Positions 12,357 to 24,605 of a stretch of 64,000 nt of DNA are shown here, in pieces (the first letter of the stretch is position 1; each line of letters begins with the position of its first letter). Below the pieces are notes generated by a model. The model had not been told where the DNA came from. It made no database searches and saw nothing but the letters and a program-made list of their open reading frames with translations. Location of the stretch: assembly GCF_041146395.1 (NCBI RefSeq), contig NC_090989.1, positions 246,316,843 through 246,380,842 of the forward strand, written 5' to 3'. Source of the DNA: Eulemur rufifrons (Eukaryota; Chordata; Mammalia; Primates; Lemuridae). The translations under genes and the position numbers were made by a program.

Positions 12357-14010
12357 GTTGACCAGAGCACAACAACATGGAGAGGTAGCAGCATTTGGAA
12401 TCCATGAGACAACCTTTACGAGATACGAAGCAAGGATCGCCTGCCTGGCTGGGTCAGCGTAGAATGCCACTATACACACACGGTCAGTGCTTTCTTAGTG
12501 TGGACAAAGATTTCACGATTCTAGGCTTTTGTGACAGCAACAAATGGCTTTAACACATCAAGTATAATAAAACAAAATCAGAGTTGTTCATGTTAATCTT
12601 TAATTGTTATTACATTAAAATGCACTAATACATTCTTACCTACTTCCCTCCACCAACTGAGATTTTGCTAAATTCAAATGATCACTGGAAGTGTTATGAC
12701 CCCTAGTCACAGGCTGTAAGAACCACCACAGTTTTGTGAATGAATCAGAGAAGGCAACAGTTCATCAACTAAAACTCATTTAGGTTTCAAAAGGCAGGAT
12801 GTGGTACAGAATGCTTTATCCTGACTGTCTTCTGGAATAGATAAATTGGAAAGGATTGAAGAAGGAAGTTAGCTCCAGCTCCACTGTTACCTTGGCAACC
12901 GTGGCACAATCACAGGGGCAGAAATTAATTCTGTGCCATAATACAACAAGACAGAGGCGGGGGAGTGTGGAGAAGGAAGAAAACAGCTGCTGGGTTTAGA
13001 GGCTCAGAGGGGCCAGTTGGGAAGGTTACAAGTCAATGGGCCGGGTGTTAAATCTACATGCAGCAAACAACCAAATGCACTTTAAGTTTTTCACTGAAAT
13101 GTTAGTGTCATGTAGAGACAGCCACGACTCCCCGACCTTTCATAAAGAACAAACACTGCACTCATCTGGCTCAGGGTTCCTGCTGATCATTCTTAGTCAT
13201 TTATGACTTCCTTTTATTTCTCTCTTTGGGAGAGAGGAAAGGGTATCTTCAACTGAAGAGACAAGGAATGATGGTGATTATAAAAAATACATTCTTATCA
13301 GGTGAACTGGTGACCTGTTAGCTTTATGCTAGTGACCAGTCTCTTCCCTGTAGTTAGAACACGAAGACCCTGTTTGGGGCAGAGACAAGCCACCTCATGG
13401 AGGGGTCCCTGATAAAACTGCTTCTTGGGGAAATTGTATGGATGCTGCTGGGGGCGTAATGGGGGCACTTTGGATCTCTCAGAGCTCCACGGCCCTGCAC
13501 GGTGTTAAAGCACAGGATCAGAGCGGGAGCTTTCAGAGATCTGAAAAGAAGGCTTGCTGCGGAAAAACTTGCTGGGCGTCCAGAGTTCCAAAATTCACTT
13601 GGTACTTAGAAAACCAATTACAGAAAGTCGGCCAGCTGACAGGACAGATAAGTGGAAAAGTACAAATAGGCATCTCAGTCTCAAAACCTGAATTCCAGTA
13701 AAGCTTAGGCGGCAGGTCACAGGCAGAACTGTGACGTGCATGGAAGTGCACAGGCTTCTTCCTGACGGTTCCCGAGCCAGAAGCGTCAAGCGGCTGGTCC
13801 TTCTTTCACGGTGTGGTCTGCCTGGTCCACAGGGCTGGGCTAGCAGCACTCAGAGGGTTAAGAGCACACGAAGTGAGTGGGGAGCGTCCCTCAGGAGTGA
13901 CAGCTTGCCTCCACCCTGCTGCGCCATTTTAGCCAGGGAGGTCTACCCTCTGCCCACACAGGGCTCCGGAGGAAACAGCTTTCCTTTCTTCCAAAGGGCG
14001 AGATGGAGCA
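12351..14010 (-). other. MOB3B: candidate MOB3B 3' UTR
   Basis: This is the sequence directly downstream of the MOB3B stop codon in gene orientation. It is largely free of recognisable interspersed repeats, unlike its surroundings, which fits an exonic 3' UTR. On the minus strand AATAAA occurs at 13213-13218 and again at 12351-12356; the second is followed at once by a 19-base U run, a plausible downstream element. The UTR would be about 0.8 kb or 1.66 kb depending on the site used. The end is inferred, not seen, and a longer UTR cannot be excluded. Confidence 0.5.
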
Positions 14011-14040
14011 TCAGTGACACATCCTGCTTGTCATCTCTTT
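14011..14040 (-). CDS. MOB3B: MOB3B last coding exon (C-terminal nine residues and stop)
   Basis: On the minus strand a pyrimidine-rich tract ends in TTTCCAG at 14041-14049 and is followed by an exon reading KEMTSRMCH and a TGA stop (complement of 14011-14013). This is the C-terminal tail of MOB3B as I know it. It joins in phase 0 to the upstream exon at 45365-45567, which ends ...RKELEPL, giving the expected junction ELEPL-KEMTSRMCH. MOB proteins are small zinc-binding adaptors that bind NDR/LATS-type or MST kinases; the MOB3 subgroup is the least characterised. At 30 coding nucleotides this exon is mostly 3' UTR, so ORF finders would miss it. MOB3A and MOB3C have related tails, but the upstream exon fits MOB3B specifically. 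Confidence is high because both the splice phase and the residues match. Confidence 0.93.
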   Translation of the reverse strand, partial: KEMTSRMCH

Positions 14041-14049
14041 CTGGAAAGC

Positions 14050-14879
14050 AAGGGGAGAAGGATGGTTAGGAGAAACCACAAGCAGAGCAACAATTTGATG
14101 GAGTCTGAAAATACTCCTGGAACCTCTGGAGTCTTTAAGCAAAACATTTTGCAAGCATGGTCCAAGAATAAGGCTCAGCATGAGGATGTGTACCATTTGG
14201 TCTGCAGGGGTTTTTTGTTTTACATTAAGGCATTATTTAAAAATTTGACTACCTTGCCAAAAATCCAGGTTGCTTTCTTTCTCTGAAAAACTGCAAGATC
14301 TGGATCCACTGAGAAGATGGAGTTGTAGAATGGCTGTCCTCTTCAGCAAGAGAATATGCTCTCCAGTTTGCCCCAGGCCCCACCGCTCCCAGCTGTCTCC
14401 CCAACACGAGTCAAGTATCTCTTACCAACTAACACAAGAATTGGATTTGGACTTCTGTTTTTCTTAGAGTAGAGAACAACTTCTGAGTTTTAATCAAAGA
14501 CAAGAAAATGAAGCGTAACTTAAGTGGGTATAAGTCAAGAAAAGCAGGAGGGAGTACATTTCTTAACAGAAATGAAGAATATATCAAAGTACTGACATGC
14601 ATCACCTGCCTGGCTCTTGTGGGTATTGACAAATCCCAAATGTGCCATCCTTTCTCTTCCTCTGGGACCCTGCACAGGCTGAGTCCCTTGCCCATGGCCT
14701 GCTCTTACCACATACTGCCCCTCCCCTCTTCACTTGGCTAATTGCCATTCATTCTCCCAACTCAGACAAGATGACATTCACTTGCCTGGGAGACAGCCAC
14801 ACTCCCACTGTGGACTACCTCCATCCCACTGTGGAGGTCGTCATTTCCTCCACCTGTGCACACCTTGAGTCTTACATAT
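14050..14879. other. intron sequence, nothing recognised
   Basis: No repeat family identified. Frames of 77-90 codons are unsupported by splice sites. Confidence 0.5.
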
Positions 14880-15050
14880 AATGTACTGGTTTGTACATCT
14901 GCTTGTGCGTGGCTCTGGGCATGTCTGTTGGCCCTACTAGACTGAGAGCTACTAACTGTCAGGAAAAAGAAAGGCTCATTGAATCACTCCGTGTACTTTT
15001 ATCTTTGTATCGCCCACCCTAGCACAGTGCTGGGCACAGGATAGTGGATC
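14880..15050 (+). mobile_element. L2 fragment
   Basis: TATCGCCCACCCTAGCACAG and TGCTGGGCACAGGATAG match the L2 3' end; the 5' boundary is unclear. Confidence 0.55.
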
Positions 15051-15589
15051 CTATTTCATCGCCAGTGATGGTCTGAGTGGCAGGCTGGTAAAGAGCCCTG
15101 TTCCATTTAGCATTTTGGGAGGACAAGTTTAAGCTCATTTTGGTTAGATGAATGAGCTGCTTCCAACTTCTACCTGCTGCAGAGCTGATTGCAGCTGCTA
15201 CATCTTTTGCATCCTGACCTGGATCACCCCTGCTTGTAAAATAGAAAACATCTGAGTAAAAGGAGCTTGAGCAGGGGACTGCCTAGGTGTGTAGAGCAGC
15301 TTTCCATTCAAAAACCACACAAATGTGTTGGTTAAAGAGCTAACAATATACAGGGCAGAATTGAGGCACTTTTGCATCCCTGTGATATTAAATACAGGCA
15401 ATTACATCCAAATACATATATTGAAAAATTAAATGGCCATTAACTTCTGCTTACTACTCATACTATGTACCAGATTCCTGGGAGGTGAGGCTGCTGTTCT
15501 CAAGGAGCCCAACCTATTGGGGAGAAAGAGATGTGGCTCACAAGCTAAAATACAATGACAGAAACACAAATATTTACATGAGGCTTGAT

Positions 15590-15665
15590 AGAACTAATCA
15601 CCTACCTTTCAATTCCACTTCTGCTGCTCTCTACCAAGCTGTGTGACCTCCTGAGCCTTTGGATC
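15590..15665 (+). mobile_element. MIR fragment
   Basis: CTACCAAGCTGTGTGACCTC and CTGAGCCTTTGGATCTTA correspond to the MIR core. Confidence 0.65.
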
Positions 15666-15679
15666 TTACTTAGCTGAAA

Positions 15680-15915
15680 TGTCCCTTTTTAAGGGATGTG
15701 TTCTCTAACCTTCAAGCCATGGCACATCCCTCTCTTCCACCCTTTCATAGCACCCTTCTTCACAGCTGGAACAGTCTATTCCTGCCTCCTGGATTCATCC
15801 CATCTGAGATCCTGTAAGATCCAAGAGGGAAGGAGCTGTGTTCACGATTAACTGCTGCATCCCAGTGCCTGGCAATTGATGTTCAATAAATGTCTGTTTA
15901 ATCAAGGAATGAACA
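15680..15915 (+). mobile_element. L2 3' end
   Basis: GGGAAGGAGCTGTGTTCACG, CTGCATCCCAGTGCCTGGCA and GTTCAATAAATGTCTGTTTA give the L2 3' signature. A short MIR-like piece (ATCTGTAAAATGGAGAGGAT) follows to about 15970. Confidence 0.75.
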
Positions 15916-16437
15916 GGCCCTCCATCTCTCCATCTGTAAAATGGAGAGGATGATACTTACCTGAGAAGTTTAATGGGAAGGTTAAAAGTATCACCGTAGC
16001 ATGGACTCAATACACAGTAGTTCCCTTTCCCAATCTCTCCCTTCGGGAAGGTGTGTGTCAGAAGCACAAATACGGCAGCAGTCATTTCTTGCTGGGGCAG
16101 GAGGCTTGGGAGGACTTCTCTGATAATATACCCACGAGATGGTCTCCAAAATTTAAAAAAAGAGTCTGACCAGTAGAGGTGAAGAAGTGGGGGGAGCATT
16201 AAAGAACAGAAGAGGAGTTATAGCCAGAGGGAAGAGTGCTGAGTTGGGGGCAGTGGGGGCGGGGGATAGCTAAATGCACAGCTGCTCAAATAAGGACCCA
16301 AACACTGTGAGGAACAGAAATAAATTACGATGATCCTAAAATAAATTTTCTCTTCTTCTTTTTAAGCTTTCAAAGGTGCTTGTGTTTTAAGTTAACTTTT
16401 GATGACAGAGATGAGGAAAATAAAGTGGGAATATAAC

Positions 16438-16500
16438 AAGAGTGTGTGTGTGTGTTTGAGAGAGTGAGAGAGAGAGAACAGAAAGAAAGGGAGAGAGGGA
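16438..16500. repeat. (TG)n / (GA)n low-complexity tract
   Basis: A TG tract followed by imperfect GAGA and GGGAGA units. Confidence 0.85.
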
Positions 16501-16579
16501 GTATGTTCATGGCATAAACACAATTTTAGCTTTATAACTAATTCTATAATTATTTTCAATGGGTCACTATTTTCAGAAA

Positions 16580-16760
16580 GAAATGAACTAGCATTTGTTA
16601 AGTACTTATGAGGTGCCAGGTGCTTTGGGGTGGTTATGTCATGTGTAACTCTAAGAGAAGGAACTATGATCCCATTAGACAGATGAAAAATCCTGGTCTC
16701 AGAGCAGAGCAATTTGCTCAAGGTACATACGCAAACTGCAGAGCCTAAACAGTAACAATC
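16580..16760 (-). mobile_element. MIR, antisense
   Basis: GCATTTGTTAAGTACTTATG, AGGTGCCAGGTGCTTTG and ATTAGACAGATGAAAAA in antisense MIR order. Confidence 0.75.
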
Positions 16761-16804
16761 GCTTTTATAAACAGAGGTCTGCTGTTCGTCAGTCCTAGGG
16801 TCCA

Positions 16805-16990
16805 CTGCTCTGCAGATGTTATCTCATGTGCAGTAAGATTTGCCATCGCCACTGTGCTGTTGAGGGCACAGGCTCAGGGAAGGAAGGCACCTTATGAAAG
16901 CCATGCAGAAAGTGGCAGGCATAGGGTTTAAATCCAGGTCTATCTAACTGCAAAGGCCGGTTCTTTCCACTGCACCATGTGATTGTGGCT
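16805..16990 (-). mobile_element. MIR, antisense
   Basis: GTTATCTCATGTGCAGTAAG, AGTGGCAGGCATAGGGTTTA and CCACTGCACCATGTGATTG, directly after the preceding MIR. Confidence 0.75.
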
Positions 16991-17215
16991 TAAAGCGTCT
17001 AAGACTTTCGAATGAATATGCATTTGGATGATAGGACTTATATATTGACATATTAACTATAGATGGTTGCAATCATTCCTGAATTTTCAAAATGCCAAAT
17101 ATTTTTTCTTTGCTCAGACTGATGCCAATCTGAATTATGGTGTAATGGGTACATACTGAAACAGTTATGCCCCCGAGAGACTAGGGACACTAGAAATATG
17201 AAAGAGTTAAAACAA

Positions 17216-17236
17216 CAGCAGCAGCAGCAGCAGCAG
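17216..17236. repeat. (CAG)7 trinucleotide repeat in MOB3B intron
   Basis: Seven perfect CAG units flanked by CAA interruptions; the MOB3B sense strand carries CTG. It is intronic and does not encode glutamine. Confidence 0.95.
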
Positions 17237-17239
17237 CAA

Positions 17240-17345
17240 GGGAACAGTTTCAGAGAGGATGTTGGGACTTATCCAAGGTCGTTGAGTTAGTCTGTGAAGA
17301 GCTAGGACTGGTGCTTTCCTCATCTCGCTGTATTGTCTCAAAAGG
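17240..17345 (-). mobile_element. MIR fragment, antisense
   Basis: TTTCAGAGAGGATGTTGGGA, ATCCAAGGTCGTTGAGTTAG and GAGCTAGGACTGGTGC correspond to part of antisense MIR, next to the CAG repeat. Confidence 0.6.
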
Positions 17346-17860
17346 CAGGGGGAAAGCTGTTTGCTAGGCTGTCTCTTAAATTCATATAGGGAAAGAATGG
17401 TTGAAATAGCAGAGAAACTTGAGGAAGGACGTTTCTATTGGATCCGCCCTTCAAAAGGTCCGCAAGCTCTCAAAGCTGTATTCTAGCATTTTCACACTGG
17501 GTGGCAGCAGTGAGCTATCTAAGAAACAACTAGTTCCCCAAGAAAAATCAAACAAATGGCCAATACTAGGTTCCACAGCTTTCCTCATCAGAGCCCTCCC
17601 GCAGGCATCTAGCGGAGCCAAACACATTCCTTCTCCACGGGGAGAGTGGCCTAAACAACTTCTACCCAGGGTGCTCTTGAAGACGAATTTGCCATTGCTG
17701 GAGTTATTGAATGCCCTACGTATTAAGGCAGGCAGCTGAAGAACTCCAAAAGGTGCTTTAAAAGGCTTCTGCAGAGGTGATGAGAATTTTCTGAGAAATG
17801 TTCATCAAGACTGTGCTTGGCTTGTCTATGAAGTTTTTAAAAAACACTTGGATTTTTAAA

Positions 17861-17861
<1 letters not shown>

Positions 17862-17896
<35 letters not shown>
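17862..17896. repeat. (TG)n microsatellite
   Basis: An unbroken TG tract of about 17 units at the tail side of the antisense Alu arm. Confidence 0.95.
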
Positions 17897-17897
<1 letters not shown>

Positions 17898-17902
<5 letters not shown>

Positions 17903-18015
17903 AGGTGGGGTCTTCCTATGTTACCCAGGCTAGACTTGAACTCTTGGGCTCAAGCAATCCTTCTGCCTCAACCTCCTGAGTAGCTGGGACTACAGGTGCC
18001 GGCCACTGTGCCGGG
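17898..18015 (-). mobile_element. Alu arm, antisense, behind (TG)n
   Basis: An antisense Alu arm (TATGTTACCCAGGCTAGAC, CCTCAACCTCCTGAGTAGCT, GGGACTACAGGTGCC) of about 118 bp. The (TG)n tract at 17862-17896 stands where the poly(T) would be, so the microsatellite probably grew from the A tail. Confidence 0.8.
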
Positions 18016-18099
18016 GTACAAATGTGATCTGAAGAAAGGCGCGAAGCTGGGTTTTGGTTGTGGTCATCCCCATTTGCTTTAGTATAAGGCAGTGATGGA

Positions 18100-18480
18100 T
18101 TCTGTCAAGTTCCTAGCTCTCCACTGTCAGCAGAACAAACTCCATACTCTGCAGCCTGGTCAACAAAGCTGTCCCACCACCCTCTGTTCACTTCCTGCTG
18201 AATCTCCACCACCAGGTGAAGTAGACTTCTCCAGGTTTCCCACAGGCTGGTTTCTGGTGGTTTCTCACAGGCTGTATTCTTCTATCTGGTAAATGCTTTC
18301 TGTTCGTCAATGCCTGGCAAATTTTTACATCCTTCAAGATCCAACTTTTAGCTCTCAGAAAGCATTATTAGCTTCCTTTTTGAATACCCCCATCTCTTTG
18401 CACCACTTGCATCATATTACTTTCTACCAGCACTGGAATTTACCAGTTAATTTTTGCCTGAGTCTGAGAAGATCTTCACA
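18100..18480 (+). mobile_element. L2 fragment
   Basis: CTCTGCAGCCTGGTCAACAA, TACATCCTTCAAGATCCAAC and AAAGCATTATTAGCTTCC follow the L2 ORF2/3' order; diverged. Confidence 0.65.
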
Positions 18481-19349
18481 ACTTTGTTGTGTATTAATAT
18501 ATAATGACGAATATTTTGTTCAAGTCACATAACAGTATGTTTACATAGGGTTTGATCCAGTTATTTTGGAAAAAAAATAAACAAAATTTGGATCCAATAT
18601 ATGAGTTTATCTCTGGGAGGATGAAATTATGTATATGTTCTATTTCTGATATTTTATCCTTTGCATAGTATCTGAATTTTTAGATATTTTTGATATGCAT
18701 GTCATTTTTCTCAGAAAACAAGCTCCAGTTATTTAAAAAACAACAAAAAAGGAAGTAGACTGAGATTCCAAATTGAAATCATATTTAGTTTTAGAAATGA
18801 AGTTTAAATGATGCTTGCCTTGTTTTTGTGGGGGTAAATGAAATCAGCCTATCTTTGACATAGATACGCAATTTTTTCTGATCTAAACACTTAACACATT
18901 GAAAATGTTCTCCATATATTTGTTAGTTGTTGCATGAAGTTTCTAGTAGCCATAGAACAAACTTTGCCGAACACTAAGAGTCCACTTTTACCCTTATCAA
19001 TTTACCTATTTTTATAACTGGTACTTAGGGGAGGGCAGGAAATAAATGGTGCAGAGAAGTAAAATTACTTATTCCAGGTCTTGTAAATGCTTTCTGACCC
19101 AGCCAAGGCTACAAGGAAACCAACTCTGGTTCTTAGTTTGCTACATGACACCATCACATATTTTAGTACCTAGTTTTTATGTAGACTATATAAAGAAAAA
19201 AATCTGATGTTTATTAGGTATCAGTCATCATGCTAACATAGCGATTTTAATGACTCTAGAATTTACAAAACAAGCTCCAAAAAGCAGTGACATCATCACA
19301 GAATCACAGATGACCATGAAAGCTGGGAGGTACATGGGTATTACCTAGT

Positions 19350-19475
19350 GACTAAGTCCTAGTCCAACCTCTTCATTTCAGAGATGTGGCAACTCAGACC
19401 ATCAGAGAGTAAGTGAATTCCCTATGGTGACACAACCAATCAGTAGCAGAACTAGGACTCCTGGCCTGTGGACTT
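19350..19475 (-). mobile_element. MIR-like fragment, antisense
   Basis: CATTTCAGAGATGTGGCAAC, GACACAACCAATCAGTAGCA and GAACTAGGACTCCTGGC in antisense MIR order. Confidence 0.65.
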
Positions 19476-19584
19476 TCTTACTTCATATTGATTTGAAAGA
19501 GGCAGTTTGTGTAAACAAGGACTTCTTAGAATGGGCTTGGCGTGCTGCAGGTAAAATCCTTGTCACGTTATGATGCTCCTTAGC

Positions 19585-20070
19585 CTATGCTCCTTTAATG
19601 GCCCTCCACAGCTTTCAAACTAAGTCCCAACCACAACATACAACGTTCTTCGTGATCTGGAGTCTTCTCAACCACCCAGCCTCACCCGCCATCCTGCCCA
19701 ACACCCCTTCTCTCCTGCAGAACCCACAGCAACTCCCATATGCACACTTTCCCTTGCTCTTCTCTTCCCTAACATCCTTTCTCCCAACTCCAGTGAGCTT
19801 CAGCACTCTTGATCAGCTGTCACTTCCGCAGGGACACCTTTTTCTACCCTCCCACCCTGTCCCCAAGGACTCTTAGGTGCTCCTCTTCCAGATTCCCTTG
19901 GTGCCCCATGGGAACATGCCCATGTCACGTTATTGTGTGACAGTTTATTACATTCCTGTTTCTGGCACTGGGCTGCTCTTGAAGAGATGAACCATATCTT
20001 GTTTTTGTTTGGACCCTGGTGTTCAAGACCTGGTATATACTACATGCTTAAAAATATGTGTTAATTAGAC
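19585..20070 (+). mobile_element. L2 3' portion
   Basis: TTTAATGGCCCTCCACAGCT, GTTCTTCGTGATCTGGAG, TGAAGAGATGAACCATATCT and TGGTATATACTACATGCTTA match L2 in order over nearly 500 bp. Confidence 0.75.
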
Positions 20071-20149
20071 TAAAGTCCAATGCAGAAGAACAATTATTAG
20101 GCCTATCGGCCCAAGTAAGACCAGTGGTGGAGGGAGACATGCACTGAGA

Positions 20150-20310
20150 ACCTGCTAGGGTGGCGGCGCTTGGACTTACTTTGTGTACTTCTTCCTCACA
20201 ACTCTGTGAAGCCGACATTACTTTTGTCTAATTTACAAATGAGGAAAAAGAGGCTCAAAGAATTGAAGTAATTTCCCCAAGTTCACATAGCTAATAAGCA
20301 TAAGGACTTG
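20150..20310 (-). mobile_element. MIR, antisense
   Basis: TTCCTCACAACTCTGTGAAG, AATTTACAAATGAGGAAAAA and CAAGTTCACATAGCTAATAA. Confidence 0.8.
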
Positions 20311-20652
20311 ATGTGAATAGAATGGTGGCTACTAGAGGTTGGTAAGGGTGGTGGGCAGGGGTAATGAAGAGGTGTTGGTGAAGGGGTAATTCTGTTAAAT
20401 AGAAGGAAAAAGTTCTAGTGTTCCATAGTGCAATAGGGCAACTATAGTAGTCAACAATAATTTATTATATTTCAAATAACTAGAAGTTTTCACATGTTCT
20501 CAACATAAAGCAATGATAAATGTTTCAGGGGAATTCTGTCCCAATTACCCTGATTTGATCATTAAATTTTATATGCTTGTATCAAAATACAACATGTACT
20601 CCATGAATATGTACAATTATTATATATCAATAAAAAATTAAAAAAAAAAGGA
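20311..20652 (+). mobile_element. L1 3' end (L1MA/L1MB-type)
   Basis: ATGGTGGCTACTAGAGGTTG, CTATAGTAGTCAACAATAAT, CAATTACCCTGATTTGATCA and AATATGTACAATTATTATAT, then a short A tail; 5'-truncated in the 3' UTR. Confidence 0.85.
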
Positions 20653-20905
20653 CTTGAACGCAGATTTAGTTGACTCAAAAACAAAAACAAGCAAACAAAA
20701 AACCATACTGTTTTCATTAGTCCACTGAGGAGAGAAATAAAACAAAAGGAGTGAGGCTTTTGTTTCTGTACAGTTTGAAAATATATTAGGAATAGAAGGG
20801 CTACCACAACAGCATTTTAAAACCCACGTTTCACCAACTTTCTGCTAATTCTGAGAGACAAAAAGGAGAAAAGGGGAGGAAGAAATATTAGAAATAAAAC
20901 AATTA

Positions 20906-21185
20906 AGGAGGCCCAGCATGATGGCTCAGGCCTATAATCCCAGCACTTTGGGAGGCCGCGGCGGGAAGATCGCTTGAGGTCGGGAGTCAGAGACCAGTCT
21001 GGGCAATATAGCAAAACCCCATCTCTACAGAAAACAACTTAAAAAATTATCTGGGAGTAGTGGCACGTGCCTGTAGTCCCAGCTACTCAGGAGGCTGAGA
21101 CAGGAGAATTGCGTGAGCCCAGGAGCTTGAGGCTGCAGTGAGCTACGATCAGGCCACCACACTCTGGGCGGGGCAACCAAGAGAT
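20906..21185 (+). mobile_element. AluJ-type element
   Basis: A dimeric Alu in plus orientation, from CCCAGCATGATGGCTCAGGC through AATCCCAGCACTTTGGGAGG to GAGCTACGATCAGGCCACC. It is diverged and lacks a clear A tail, ending CAACCAAGAGATAAAAGG. Confidence 0.88.
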
Positions 21186-21612
21186 AAAAGGAAGGTGGGT
21201 ATAGAAGGCTCAGCAGTGTGGTAAGGAGAATGAGAAGGACATTTAGTGCTGGAAACTTTGTAAAAATGATCTTTATGGAAATAGCCCCTCCCCCAATAGC
21301 CACCATTAAAACCCCAGTGGCTTAAAACCAGGCAGCGAGAAGTAGACAGCATGATGTCAGACGGGGCACGACGTGAGAAGTCGATGGCCTCTTGCCTGAC
21401 GCCGCACGTGCACACGCTCGCACACTTGAAGTAATGGAAATGGAACAGAAAGCAGGAGAGACTCCCAGAGCCCCTTCTCCAAAAATGGAGCATCCTCAGC
21501 ACATTTCAAAGGTAACGTCAAATGTGATATTACCGAAAAGACGCGAGAGAAAAACAGCGAATCCACCAGAAACAGCCATCCAGGTTCTACCCTTTGCATG
21601 AAGTTCTTCCTT

Positions 21613-21957
<345 letters not shown>

Positions 21958-21972
21958 ATGAAGTTCTTCCTT

Positions 21973-24424
21973 GCCCAGCATCAGCAGCACAAGAGCAGTG
22001 TGAGCGGAGGCGGCAGGAGCGGGGGTGGGGTCGGTGACACCAAAACCCTGCAACTGGGAAGAATTCCATTCCCCACAGCAAGGTTAGGCCCTCTGGGGGT
22101 AGAGGCCAGGTCAGAAAATGGGCTTTCTACGCGGTTCATTTCATGTCACAAATTCCATTTAGAGATTTAAAAATCTCCAGATTATATCCATATTGTCCAT
22201 TTGTTTCTTTGTTATGAGGTATTTTTTTCCCTCTCCCAAAAGCGTGTGGATTGAAGATGTTGACCATTTCTCTGCCGGGTCCCCCCATCCCTCCTTCCTC
22301 CAAGCAGCTGCGCTGGGGGGTCTATGCCAAGGTTTCACCCCCAAACCACCTCCTCAAGGCTCCTCAGCTCCGGCCAACGCTCGTTTCTCACAGGCTATGT
22401 TTCTATACTAAACCTCACACAGACATTTTCCTATTTCCTTATCTTGAGATCTAATCCACTTATCGCAAAAGCAAGTCCCTTTAGACCCAGCAGTTTTCCG
22501 GGAAGAGTGACCAGGGTGACAACCAAGGAAAATCTCAGCTGGCATCAGCAAGGGATGCTGTGGTACTCAACTACACCTTGCGGGCCACCTTGGAAGAATC
22601 TCTGACTGTAGACAGGGACAAGATTCAGTGAGGTTTATTCTGGCATCATGAAGGCATTATGAGAAGCATGGTGACACTGATGCCAAAAGAATCCCAAGAA
22701 AGAGTTGGTGCGGTTTTAGGGGTTGTAGAATCAAAAGAGGCAGTGGTATTGTGCTAAGGCATTTGATACCAAAATCTAAATCAACTGTTCTGTCTGAATC
22801 ATCCAGCTTGAAGGACTCAGAATTCCCTGTGATACCAGACTGGCTCGTGGTCCTGGAGGTAGTGGCCACATGATTCCATTGTGTAACTAAAGTCCAGAAG
22901 CACCGCTCCCTCTAATCCCTGCTGTCATCACGAGCCCTGGATGGAGAGCTGCTGATGAAGACCCACAGAGGCATAAAATCGGATTCCACGAATCTCTATC
23001 CCCTACCAGACCAAGTCCCAGCAACTTCATGCAGCCTGCAAGGATTCCAGGATCTGCCTCCCTGCCGCCTCCGCAGCCTTGCATACATCTTGCTTCTGTA
23101 CATTTCTGTATCTTTGTGTGCTTATTCCTTCTGCATGGAGAGCCCCACTCCCTTCGTCTGCCCAGAATACTCTACTCTACCCTTTCCCACCCCGCTTAGG
23201 TGTTGGTGAAGCTTACAAGCCACCTAGATGGAAGACAGAGCAAGTCCCAGAAAGGGAACAGAATTCCAGGTGTGCGAAGAGAGAGGATCCTAGCAGGGCC
23301 CCAGAGCCGGCTGCTGAGAATGTGGCCAGCCACTAGCTTTCCCTCAGTGCAGTTCTGCTTTGAAGGAGAGCGTCTCACTTCAAGGGACACTCAGGAAGAA
23401 CATTAGGCTGCTTGTTGCAGGGAAATCCCCAGAAAAAGAAAGAAGAGGGATAAAAAAGGAAAGTAAAAAAAAAAAAAAACAAACAAGCAAATACAAAACA
23501 TCCTAAACAACCCTCTAGCCAATTCCCTGTGGGAAAGCTGGAACCCTTGAGGTGGAAACAATGGCAGGGCAGCTCTCCCCGGCCTCAGGCACAGGGAGGC
23601 CTGTGGGAGGAGCACAGCTGTCCAAACCAGGCTGGCTCCCCACTTCCTGTGGGGTTTCTCTTCTCATTTTCTGGAATCCAAATAGCTGCATGTATCAGAG
23701 GAAATGACGCTGGCCTTTTGCCAAATGCCTTGACAACTGCAGGGGAAGCCCCCCCCCAACTCCGGTGGACAGGCAGGTAACCCCACGGTGGGGCCGCCCC
23801 GCTAAGGAGCCCCCAGTTCCTTCCACAGGGCAGAGTGGGGTGAGTCCAGGACCACTCGGGCGGTTTCCCTGCACCGGTCCCAGCTGGTTTCTGTGATCCT
23901 GCGGGGGCAGTGCTGTAGGGATCTCTGTGCACCCTTGGGGAGAATCTTCCAGGCACACCCTCACCCTGGGCTCAGCGTGCTTGGCTCTTGCCCTCAGGGC
24001 CTTTGAAGCCAGGAGCAACTGGCTCCTCCGCAGCGGTCAGGCAGACGGGGCTTCTTGGCTGGAAGCTTCAGTTCGGAGGAGGCAAACTGACCAGGGAGGA
24101 AAGAGCAGATTCCTTAGGCAAGGATTAGGCCTGAGGCCCAAACACTTTTTTAAAAACTATTTTTTTAATGTTGTTGTGTCTGTATAATGGGAACTAGGAG
24201 AAAGAATTCCAGTAGGAGACTGACACCAGCCACCTTAAATTATTTTTGGACCTTGGCTTTGTAAGTATAAACAACAGAATGAATGATTGAATGAATGATG
24301 TGGTGGTGCCAGGTCACAAAAGAGAGTGAGCAAGATGGGGCAGTGATAGAAGAGTCATAATTAATTAACAACAGTGCCTTGTGTTCCTGATAGAGTATCT
24401 ATCGTTTCCTGTGCTTTTCCTGTG
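21973..24424. other. intron sequence with GC-rich patch
   Basis: About 23480-24060 is clearly more GC-rich than its surroundings, with scattered CpGs and G/C homopolymers (CCCCCCCC near 23750), but below what I would call a CpG island. A run of A14 lies near 23467-23480. No exon is supported. Confidence 0.45.
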
Positions 24425-24605
24425 TGTCAGGCACCGTGCTCAATGCTTTACGCTCCTTATTTCATTCAGTCCCTACAACAGTCTTACGTGGTAGGTGGTA
24501 TCATCCTCATTTTACAGAGTGGGAACTGAGGTTAAGGACCTTGGCCATGGTCGCATAACTAGCAATTAGGGTGGCCGAGGTTGAAACTTGAAAACCCGTC
24601 CTCCA
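24425..24605 (-). mobile_element. MIR, antisense
   Basis: GTGTCAGGCACCGTGCTCAA, CCTCATTTTACAGAGTGGGA and CATGGTCGCATAACTAGCAA; nearly full length. Confidence 0.85.

Noticed and set aside
17419..17739. 106-codon plus-strand ORF as a small gene
   Set aside because: No recognisable domain, inside an intron on the opposite strand, and no poly(A) signal nearby.
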